From contig NC_135621.1 in the NCBI RefSeq assembly GCF_053574225.1, forward strand, positions 28,847,001 through 28,911,000: DNA of 64,000 nucleotides. The letters are read 5' to 3'. Below are positions 44,846 through 53,248 of this stretch, one piece after another. This DNA is from Canis aureus. Lineage: Eukaryota > Chordata > Mammalia > Carnivora > Canidae. The notes beneath the pieces are model-generated. The model was given only the letters and a program-made list of their open reading frames with translations. It searched no databases and was not told the DNA's origin. The position numbers were made by a program, and so were the translations under genes. Numbering within the stretch: position 1 is the first letter of the stretch; every line of letters starts with the position of its first letter.

Positions 44846-46147
44846 CTGAAAAAGAAAAGGAGGAGTATAAGGATCATACAAGCCTAGGGATTGCATTTTC
44901 ACTACACCTGACAAGGCAGACCAGGTCTACACAAACTGCTGAGCAGAGTCAGGCAGCACCTAGAAGCACATGGGCGGGACCCCAATCTCTACCCACACAT
45001 AACTGCTGGTCTACCCGGTGCAAGGAAATCAACAACTTGCATCTCCACCACTGACAACAAGCCCAGGGGCTGGGCTCACCTGCCTCTGCTGCAGTTGTTG
45101 CTGCTGCTCCATTTGCAACTTCTCAGTCTCAAAGACAACAGGAAGAACCAGGATCATGAAGGAAGTGGTCCCAATCCACAAGGCTGCCCTGGAAAACCTG
45201 CAGAGGGAGTGTGATTATGACAGAGACACACAAAAACAGATCACTCCACCAAGAAGGACCCAGTAACCAAACCTCTCCCTCTCCCATGTCTTCCATTGGT
45301 GTGTTCTACCCCAAACTTGCACCGCACTCCCACCAGAAACAGGACGAGCAGTTTTTCCGGCCGTTCATCCAGTGATGGCACTTCTAAGATTCTGAGTACT
45401 TACAAAGCTACTCATTCAGCACATTAATTACCTCACGTGATGTGAACCGATCTCCCAATGACCCTGCCCCATAAGAACTGCCACTTTAGGAAAGAGGAAA
45501 TTGGGACCAAGAAAGGTTAAGGTACCCACCCGCCCAAGGTCACTCAGGGATCTAGGTAGCAGGCTGGCCTCCAACCCCGGTCTGCTACTTGCGAAGCCCA
45601 GGTTCGTTCACGGAACTTCAGTCACCCCAGGCACACCCCAACGTCTCTAACTTCGTCCCTTACCTGTACATTTTTTGAGCCACAAAGAGAGAGAGATCAA
45701 AAGTGGCTCCAGCCGCGGACCGGACCCTCTCTGGGAACATCTCCGTCAGACCCCACAGTCTCTCCGACAGGGTCTCATCTAGCTGTGGTGGAGGCGACGC
45801 GGGTCTTGATCCAAGCAACGGCAACAACCCCCTGAGGCGAGGGCACCCCCCCCCCAAGCCCGGTGGGGGCCCTAACCCCGCCTCCTGGTGAAGACACCTC
45901 CCCCCGGACCTCTCCGGGCCCCGCGACGCGCCTCCGTCCGAAGCCCGCAGCACGCGGGGCTCACACCCCCGGGTGGGCCGCTCCCCGCCCGCAACCTCGC
46001 GCCCCGTCCCACACCGCAGGGCCCCAGTACCTCCTCGTCGTCTTCCTCCTCCAGCTCCTCTTCGGTCTTCTCGGCATCGCCTTTCGGAAGCAATTCGTCC
46101 GGGGACAGGGGCACCCCAGGGCCGCCAGCGGCGGCGGCGGCGGCCAT
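44771..46147 (-). CDS. TOMM22: TOMM22, mitochondrial import receptor subunit (4 exons, 142 aa)
   Basis: Complete gene. TOM22 is the central organiser of the outer-membrane TOM complex; its acidic cytosolic domain receives presequences from TOM20 and its single membrane helix ties TOM40 pores together. Exons in transcript order: 46147-46031, 45782-45664, 45197-45080, 44845-44771, total 429 nt, 142 residues and TAG, the length of the human protein. Visible parts: Ala-rich start, acidic stretch ending EEELEEEDDEE (about 28-39), LDETLSERLWGLTEMFPERV (40-59), the tail-anchored membrane helix at about 83-103 (ALWIGTTSFMILVLPVVF, with the conserved helix proline 98), a Gln-rich MEQQQQLQQRQ segment and the intermembrane-space tail ending LPSLPGKI. 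An upstream in-frame ATG far 5' is not likely to be used. Confidence 0.97.
45080..45197 (-). CDS. TOMM22: TOMM22 exon 3 (aa 79-118), membrane helix
   Basis: Acceptor CTGCAG, donor GTGAGC. Encodes FSRAALWIGTTSFMILVLPV and the Gln-rich stretch after it. Confidence 0.97.
45664..45782 (-). CDS. TOMM22: TOMM22 exon 2 (aa 40-79)
   Basis: Acceptor CCACAG, donor GTAAGG. Encodes LDETLSERLWGLTEMFPERV through LSLFVAQKMY, the core cytosolic receptor segment. Confidence 0.97.
46031..46147 (-). CDS. TOMM22: TOMM22 exon 1 (aa 1-39)
   Basis: ATG in GCAGCCATGGCC, an ideal context. Six alanines follow the start; acidic C-terminal half. Donor GTACTG. Confidence 0.96.
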
Positions 46148-46161
46148 GGCTGCGGGGGAAC

Positions 46162-46175
46162 ACCGGAAGCGGAAG
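46162..46175 (+). promoter_or_regulatory. Tandem ETS (GABP/NRF-2-type) sites upstream of TOMM22
   Basis: ACCGGAAGCGGAAG carries two GGAA cores 6 bp apart, 15 bases upstream of the TOMM22 ATG. A third, inverted core (TTCC at 46216-46219) lies farther out. Paired ETS cores bind GABP, a known regulator of nuclear mitochondrial genes. Confidence 0.65.
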
Positions 46176-46536
46176 AGAGGAGACGAGTGAGCGCCCCTGG
46201 CGGGCAGAGCGGCTCTTCCGGGAGCCGGAGGCCGAGGTGCTGGGGAGAGCGACACCTTCTGGCCGGCCGACCTCGGCTTTCGGTCAAGAAAGAAACACCT
46301 AGGAAACTGCTTCCGCGGTAGTTCTCTTCGGTTTAGGATGGACCCAGAAACCTGCATCTTAATAAGCTCCCAGGGGTCACACTGAGACAAACATAACCCA
46401 GTCTCATTTTCCCGAGGGGTGTGTTACTTGGTAGGAGTTAGATATTTGGAGGTTTATTGGTCTTTCGGGAAAACGTCAAGTGAACAGTACCTATGTACTA
46501 AGACAGGCAAGAGTAAGTAAGCACTTAAGTACTCAC

Positions 46537-46538
<2 letters not shown>

Positions 46539-46575
<37 letters not shown>
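46539..46575. repeat. (TG)n microsatellite
   Basis: Uninterrupted run of about 18 TG units, 0.4 kb upstream of TOMM22. Confidence 0.97.
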
Positions 46576-46578
<3 letters not shown>

Positions 46579-47496
46579 CAATCATCACAGCAGCCCACTG
46601 AGCTATGTACTATCATCCCTCGTTTAGAAATGAGGAAGTTGAGGCACAGTACTGGGGTGCTGCAAGTCTTCCTGGAGGATAGATTTCTACAAGTGTTTGC
46701 TGGCCAAAAAGCACGAACATTTAGTATTTTGCTAGATATTAGATAATTACCCTCAAAATTATATCATATACTTTCATAATTGTAAATGGAAGTGTTCTTT
46801 TCCCCCACACCATCCCCAGCCTTAGGCATTATCTATATTTTGATTTTTTGCCTTGATGGGTTAAATGCTTCTTTTTATAAGGGGCCACACAAGTTCTTAA
46901 TGCAAGGGTGATTTGATAGACACTTTGACCAGCTGACTGTGAGATCAGGGAATCTCAGGACTGAACAGTCATCTCTATCTGAGGCATGATGATGTCCTTT
47001 GTCCTGTGCCCACATAACAAGGAGCAGGTAGGTTTGCACTTCCTCCTGTAATAATCCTTGGTCCTTTTCAGCTCTGAACAGGGAAGCCCTGACAATAAAA
47101 GGGTACCTACTTTATTTTTCCATTACAAAAAGTTAAAAAAAAAAAAACAAAAAAAAAACGGCAAACCCAATCTATGATCAGGATTAGTGATTCCCTTTGA
47201 ATACCTTGGAGGGGATATTTGGTAAGGGGCAGGACAGCGGCTTCTGGGGTGCTGGTAAAGTTCTATTTCTTGACTTAGGTGGTGTTTACCTGGGTGCGTT
47301 CATTTTAGACAATCTATCAGATTGTACACTTATGAATTATGCTCTTTTGCATTTGTTAAAATTGCTTAAGTTGGCTAGCACTACATAAATGTAAGGGTAG
47401 CTTAAGAGCCCAGTACCAATGGTTTTCAGTTCTCTTGTAGGCTCTTTTAGGGAATGCTGGAAGACCAACACTCTTGAAGGTAAAGAAGGCTATCTT

Positions 47497-47533
47497 TTTT
47501 TTCTTTTTAAGATTTTATTTATTTGTGAAAGAC

Positions 47534-47567
<34 letters not shown>

Positions 47568-47787
47568 AAAGACACAGGCAGAGGGAGAAGCAGGCTCCAT
47601 GCAGGGAGGGAGATCCAGGACTCCAGGATCAGGCCCCAGGCTGAAGGCGGCACTAAACCGCTGAGCCACTGGGGCTGCCCCTCTTTCTCTTTTTTAAAGT
47701 AGGCTCCACACCCAACCTGGGGCATGAACTCACAACCCTAAGATCAAGAGCTGCAAGCTCTACCAACTGAGCCAGCCAGGCACCCCT
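47497..47787 (-). mobile_element. Composite of two SINEs, minus orientation
   Basis: A young SINEC (about 47497-47680) adjoins an older carnivore SINE part (about 47681-47787, with ATGAACTCACAACCCTAAGA). The pair is bracketed by AAAGAAGGCTATCTT / AGAGAAGGCAATCTT (47482-47496, 47788-47802), suggesting the younger one landed in the tail of the older. Confidence 0.85.
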
Positions 47788-47944
47788 AGAGAAGGCAATC
47801 TTAGATGCAAGGTACAGGGATTAATGCCTCTAAGTGGAAAGTCATGATACTAATGTGGAGAGGTTTTAGGAAAACTTTAACCAACTAATTTTGTTTATAT
47901 TCACAAGAGCAATATATGATTAAAAAAAAAACAAAACAAAAATA

Positions 47945-48118
47945 AAACACCTGGGTGGCTCAGTTAGTTGGGCATCTGCCTTTGGCTCAGGTCATGATCT
48001 CAGAGTCCTGGGATCCAGTTCAATGTCTGGCTCCCTGCTCAGCGGGGAGCTACTTCTCCCTCTGCCCCTCCTTCCTGCTTATTCTATTAAATACATAAAT
48101 CTTTAGAAAAAATAAATG
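47945..48118 (+). mobile_element. Older SINEC copy, plus orientation
   Basis: ACACCTGGGTGGCTCAGTTA head and CTGCTCAGCGGGGAGC segment typical of older carnivore SINEs. Confidence 0.88.
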
Positions 48119-48479
48119 TTTAAGAATAAAAAAACTTTCAATATTTAGATCACTGCAAAGAGATAAGAAAAAAGGGAATCATGCAGTACAGAGTATTGAA
48201 AGCCTTGGGAGAGGTGTGTTGGCCTAGAGAAGGCAAAGTGAGAAAGGAAGCCAAAGGCTGGGACCCTGTGGAATCAGACATTTCAAGGTCAGCGAGTACT
48301 TAGTGGCAATCATAGACAGTAGACAGGCAGTTGCCAGGGCCTGGAGGAGAGGAAAACTGAAATGGCCAACCAAAGAGTTCACAGGTTGGCCAAGGCAGCT
48401 GGGACTTCTCAGAGAATATTCAAAATTCTGCTGGTTTTCAGAATACTGTCTGCCACCATGTTTCCAGAAGATACTATTT

Positions 48480-48885
48480 ATGCATGACACCATAATAATT
48501 CAGTGTTAATTCAATGTTTTGCAGAACTCAAGGTTTCATCACAAAGCCAGCTGGAACCAGTCAGGGCACTGACCTCCCCTTAGAGCCCAACAAAATGCAG
48601 TTAACCCTCCCTTACTTCATAACTTCCTTTGTCTGATTTTGAGTCACGTAGTTTCTCTCCCCCTTACTCAGACCCTTTTCCACTAGATTTGAAAAACCCC
48701 TGGCCCTAAAAAAAACAAACAAACAAACAAAAAGACCTGGCCCTCCTGCTTCAGGGGGGTGGACTTGAGGCTTGTCTTCTCATCTGGCTGCCTTGAGAAT
48801 AGACTCTTGCTTTACTGTACACTCAAGCTCTCAGCGATCAGTTTTACCTTGCATGGGGCACATGAATTTGGGTTCAGTTACAAAA
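48480..48885 (+). mobile_element. Possible solo LTR of an old endogenous retrovirus
   Basis: Ends with ACTCTTGCTTTACTGTACAC, CTCAGCGATCAGTTTTACCT and GGGTTCAGTTACA, resembling the R/U5 end of mammalian ERV LTRs. No coding sequence and no partner LTR is seen. Family not identified. Confidence 0.35.
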
Positions 48886-48895
48886 TGGGGAATTA

Positions 48896-49066
48896 GGGCA
48901 GCCCGGGTGGCTCAGTGATTTAGCGCCACCTTCAGCCCAGGGCGTGATCCTGGAGTCCTGGGATCGAGTCCCACATCGGGCTCCCTGCATGGGGCCTGCT
49001 TCTCCCTCTGCCTGTGTCTCTGCCTCTCTGTGTGTGTTCTCATGAATAAATAAAATATTAAAAAAA
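48896..49066 (+). mobile_element. SINEC (tRNA-derived), plus orientation
   Basis: GGGCAGCCCGGGTGGCTCAG head; approximate duplication AAAATGGGGAATTA / AAAAAGGGAAATTA. Confidence 0.95.
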
Positions 49067-49191
49067 AAAAAGGGAAATTACTGTCTGATAGATATAGTTT
49101 CAGCTTTACAACATGAAGTGTCTAGAGATGGATGGTAGTGATGGGTATATGACATTATGAATGTATTCAGTAGCAATGAAATATCTAATTA

Positions 49192-49359
49192 GGGCAGCCC
49201 AGGTGGCTCAGTGGTTTGGCAGTACCTTCGGCCCAGGGCATGATCCTGGAGACCCAGGATCGAGTCCCATGTCAGGCTCCCTGCATGGAGCCTGCTTCTC
49301 CCTCTGCCTTGTGTCTCTGCCTCTCTCATGAATAAATAAATAAAATCTTAAAAAAAAAA
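49192..49359 (+). mobile_element. SINEC (tRNA-derived), plus orientation
   Basis: GGGCAGCCCAGGTGGCTCAG head; duplication AAATATCTAATTA / AAATGTCTAACTA. Confidence 0.94.
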
Positions 49360-49388
49360 AAATGTCTAACTAAAAATGGTTAAAATGG

Positions 49389-49569
49389 GGGCGCATGGGT
49401 GGCTCAGTCGGTTAAATATCTGTCTTCAGTCAGGTCATAATCCCAGAGTCCTGGGGTCAAGCCTTGCATAGGGCTCCTCGCTAAGCAGAGAGCCTGCTTC
49501 TCCTTCTCCCTCTGTCTCCCACATTATGCTCTTTTTCTCTCTCTCTCAAAAATAAATAAAATCTTTTTT
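49389..49569 (+). mobile_element. Older SINEC copy, plus orientation
   Basis: GGGCGCATGGGTGGCTCAGT head with older-type 3' half; flanked by AAAAATGGTTAAAATGG and AAAAATGGTTAAGATGG. Confidence 0.92.
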
Positions 49570-49647
49570 AAAAAATGGTTAAGATGGTAAATTTTACATT
49601 ATATGTATTTTGCCTTGATAGAAAAAAATTAAAAAACAAAAAGAAAG

Positions 49648-49836
49648 GGGACGCCTGGGTGGCTCAGCCATTGGGTGTCTGCCTTTGTCTCAGGGCGTGA
49701 TCCTGGAGCCCTGGGATCGAGTTCCGCATTGGGCTCCCCCGCATTGGGCTCCCTGCACGGAGCCTGCTTCTCTCTCTACCTGTGTCTCTCATGAATAAAT
49801 AAAACCTTAAATAAATAAATAAAATCTTTAAAAAAC
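49648..49836 (+). mobile_element. SINEC with internal duplication, plus orientation
   Basis: Standard head GGGACGCCTGGGTGGCTCAG; the GCATTGGGCTCCC segment is doubled at about 49727-49754. Confidence 0.93.
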
Positions 49837-49848
49837 AAACAAATAGAA

Positions 49849-50028
49849 GGGATGCCTGGATGGCTTCATGGTTAAACGTCTGTCATTGGCTCAGGTTGTG
49901 ATCCCAGCATCCTGGGATCCAGTCCCACATAGGGCTCCCAGCGAGGAGCCTGCTTCTCCCTCTGCCTGTGTCTCTGCCTCTCTCTGTCTATCATGAATAA
50001 ATAAGTACAATCTTTAAAAATAAATAAA
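49849..50028 (+). mobile_element. SINEC (tRNA-derived), plus orientation
   Basis: Perfect 12-bp duplication AAACAAATAGAA at 49837-49848 and 50029-50040; sits in the tail of the preceding SINE. Confidence 0.95.
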
Positions 50029-51091
50029 AAACAAATAGAAATTTAGAACTACCAAAAAAGAGAGAAAAAGAAAGATGGGGGGAAGGGGAGCCTTCTTTCC
50101 CCACCTAAAGAGGTTCAAGGAGGAGCTGCTGGAGAGGAAGAGGGGAAATCGGAGTGGCTTCACTAAAGGTTTCAGGGAAAAATGCTGAAAGGCAGCAAAG
50201 ACCATGTAAGACACGACTGATGCCAGGCCAGGGGACACGGTGGGAGAGTAAGGAGACCAGCAGAGGTGCTAAGGAAGGAGTGTGGATGCCTCTTGAGGGC
50301 GCACAGCTGATTCTTCCATCTGGATGGACATGGAGATGGGGTGTTCTGGAACCCTGGCCAGGAACTCCTTTCCTACCCCATCCCTCAAGTCCATGATTTT
50401 GCCTTTCCTGCTTCTGTCCTGCCAGAACTTGAAATTGGTGATACAGCAGTTCTTGCTGTGGGTCTGTGGGGAGGCAGAGATCCTGCTGAGAATCTCAGGG
50501 AAGCTTTAAGGCCCTCCCATAAGGAACACACACGAGCAGGTATCTGTACTCTTGTGCAGATGGACCCCTTGTGAGGCCTCAAACTGTTCGACTCTGCCTG
50601 CCTAAGCCTGCACCCACTCCCTGACACGCCCAGAGCTTTGGTGTAGCTCCTCCATAACTGCTCCCCCTGACATGCAGCACAGCAATTTGCAAAATTGTTG
50701 GTAGTATCACAAGAGATAACGTCAAGGAGATAATAGCACAATTTCCTTGCATGGCCTCTAAGTAACAGATTTGGTTAATAAAGGCTTTGAAGGAGGAAGA
50801 ACTTAACCGGAACCTGAAGGATGTTTCTGACTAGAAAAGTAAGAACCTGAACATAGATAGCATCTCAGCGGGGGAAAAAACACAAGGGTTGGGGTGGTGA
50901 GAAACGGCGACCTTCCTCTTTTCGCCTAGAGACCCCACATCCATCAGTAAACACTGGTGGGCTCCACCTTCACTTCAGTCCAGAATCCGACCACTTCACC
51001 TCCTCTCCTGCCACCTGCCTAGTCCCAGCCTGGCCCCTTTCACTCTCTTCTTTTCACACAGAAGCCAGAGGATCCTTTCTAAAAATTGATT

Positions 51092-51296
51092 GGGGCACCT
51101 GGGTGGCTCAGTCAGTTTGAGTGTCCGATTCTTGATTTCAGCTCAAGTCATGATCTCAAGAGTTCTAAGACTGAGCCCTGTGTTGGGCTCTGTGCTCTGC
51201 AGGGAGTCTGGTGAAAGTTCTCTCTCTTCTCCCTCTGCCCCTTCCTGCTGCACATTCTCTCTCTAAAATAAATACATCTTTAAAAAAATAAATAAA
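51092..51296 (+). mobile_element. Older SINEC copy, plus orientation
   Basis: GGGGCACCTGGGTGGCTCAG head and TCTTGATTTCAGCTCAAGTC; diverged. Confidence 0.9.
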
Positions 51297-51480
51297 AGTC
51301 CTTCTGGATGCAGAACTGTCCCACATAATGGCTCAGCCCTCTCAGATGGCGGGGCGATGTGGAGACCCACATCATTTTGACAACGAAATCCACCCCTGAT
51401 TCCCAAGGTCTTGGTCCGGGCTCCATTCCCTCCAGCTGTGTCACCTTGAGGGGGTTCATTATTCATCTAAAAGCAAGGAA

Positions 51481-51670
51481 CGAGGGATCCCTGGGTGGCT
51501 CAGCAGTTGAGCATCTGCCTTAGGCCCAGGGAGTGATCCTGGAGTCCTGGGATCAAGTCCCACATCGGGCTCCCCACATGGAGCCTGCTTCTCTCTCTGC
51601 CTATATCTCTGGCCTCTCTGTGTGTCTCTCATGAATAAATAAAAAAAATAAAATCTTTAAAAAAATAAAT
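51481..51670 (+). mobile_element. SINEC (tRNA-derived), plus orientation
   Basis: GGGATCCCTGGGTGGCTCAG head; duplication AAAAGCAAGG on both sides (51469-51478 and 51671-51680). Confidence 0.95.
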
Positions 51671-52579
51671 AAAAGCAAGGGACAATAACCAACCTGAATT
51701 CTATGAGATTTAGCAATAGGTGTCCGGCATCAAGGGCACTCAATAAATGGTTGCCAACAATACCAGACTGAGAATAAGCCAACTTTCAACTGCTCCCATT
51801 ATTTGTACCTGGAGATTTACATCCTGCTTACATTTGTAGCCTCCAATTGCTTCTGAGTTATCCTCTCCTGTATCAGAAAGTGAAGTTAAGGGCTGGAGCT
51901 TTTCTCTATCTCCCCTTGAGCTGGCCCATTAGAGGCCGTCCCCCACCAGCCCCTCCCTTTCACCAGAAGCTGGCAATCAGTAAACTCTCACACTTCTGCT
52001 GTAGGATTCTGGACCAGTTTCTGAACCTCCAGGAATCTGGTTCCTGACCTGCAAGGACACCTGCTGTCAGTCCCCGCTTTACAGGGCTGAGCAGAGGAAG
52101 ACAACAGGAGGATGGCAAGGTGCTGAGTCATGTCCTATGCAATTAACAGGCTTTCAGAAACCGCTGACCCCAGGCTAAAGCCCTGGGGTCTCTGTCCCCA
52201 TCTCCGTGCCTTCCCCCCCTAACTTTGGGAGCTGAGTTCTCTCTTATTGACTCTCTCCTCCAGCCACAGCAGCTTGGCTCACACTGACTTAGGCACAAAT
52301 TCCCTCTCTAGGAATGAGCCCCCCACCTAACCACTCGGTCCCTGCCAGGTCGGAGCTAGTCCCAAACCTCTGAATGACTTCAGAGGAATTTGGGCAAAGA
52401 GATTCTGTTCCAGTCAGCCTCTGCCAATGCCCAGGAAGCTGGAATGCTTCTGCGATGGTGACATTTCCCCACAACTTACAAATTCTGTCCCTGGACAGCC
52501 AAACAGAGGTTTAGACTCCAGGCTCCATTTACTTCTTCGAGAACTGCTGCTGCCATTTCTCAGTCTCTTGGGCCACAGA

Positions 52580-53167
52580 TCAATTGCATATCATCATTTA
52601 ATTCTTAGAAAGTAGTGTGAACAGGAAAGTAGCACAAAAATATAGTGTTTGCCAAGGGAAGCTGGTGCCTGCCACTGAGAGGCTGAAGCCAGAAGAGGTT
52701 GTAAATTTGTAGAATGAGTATTCTTTAAAGGACAGAGTAGCCTGGGAGGCAGAGAACTGGGAGGGCCATTCATCCTAGGCCCCTAATACAGGGCTCTTTA
52801 GAACGACTGGTGCCATAGCCCCAACACCAGCATGAGGGGTGAGACAGTGAACTCCAGTGGCTTCGGCAAACAGCATCAGTCCAGGGAGAGGGAGCCCGGG
52901 ATGGCCCATTCGTACGTGAAGTAACCCCTGGACAGCACCCCAGGGCTCGTTCCTGCTTACCGCCCTGGACTGGAGTCCTGGTTTCTGCCAATATGCTGTA
53001 CCTTCCCGCTGCCAACCCGATGTGGCCGGTGCCTTTGGGCCCCACTATATGACACTCTCTCCCAGGACCTGATCCAGTAGTTCAGCTACAAAAAACTCTC
53101 AGCCACATCCCCCTCCTCTGGTCGATGGGCTTCTCCCTTTCCTCCTGACAAATGTCTTCAGGGTGAT
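52580..53167 (-). other. CBY1: CBY1 3' untranslated region
   Basis: From the stop to the minus-strand ATTAAA at 52602-52597, about 0.6 kb. No repeat is seen. The end is inferred from this single signal. Confidence 0.5.
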
Positions 53168-53248
53168 TCATTTCCTCCTGTGACTGATGCTCTTCAGCTC
53201 CTCCAATTCCTTCTCCATTAAGTGGGACTCGGCAGTGGTCTCAGACAG
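53168..53248 (-). CDS. CBY1: CBY1 last coding exon (aa 102-127 and stop)
   Basis: Acceptor TTTCAG. Encodes LSETTAESHLMEKELEELKS then ISHRRK and TGA (53170-53168). The first part matches the family; the last few residues diverge. Confidence 0.92.
   Translation of the reverse strand: MSETTAESHLMEKELEELKSISHRRK

Larger units (their letters stand above)
45640..46260. promoter_or_regulatory. CpG island and promoter of TOMM22
   Basis: CpG-dense from exon 2 through the 5' flank; no TATA box. The start of transcription is likely within about 60 bases of the ATG. Confidence 0.8.
46260..52580. other. Intergenic space between TOMM22 and CBY1
   Basis: 6.3 kb with no recognised gene. It holds a GT microsatellite, a dense run of SINEs (47497-50028), an LTR-like sequence (48480-48885), and two more SINEs (51092-51296, 51481-51670). 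The non-repeat parts (46580-47480, 50040-51090, 51680-52580) have no recognised feature. Confidence 0.7.

Noticed and set aside
45660..46163. 167-codon minus-strand frame containing TOMM22 exon 2
   Set aside because: It reads intron 1 through into exon 2. Only the exon 2 part is real TOMM22 sequence.
45872..46390. 172-codon minus-strand frame extending TOMM22 upstream and past its donor
   Set aside because: TOMM22 starts at 46147 by family length and context; the upstream Met lies beyond the promoter ETS sites and the 3' part reads into intron 1.
47497..50040. Regularly spaced similar units suggesting a CRISPR-like array
   Set aside because: The units are about 180-bp SINEs with A-rich tails and target duplications in a vertebrate genome.
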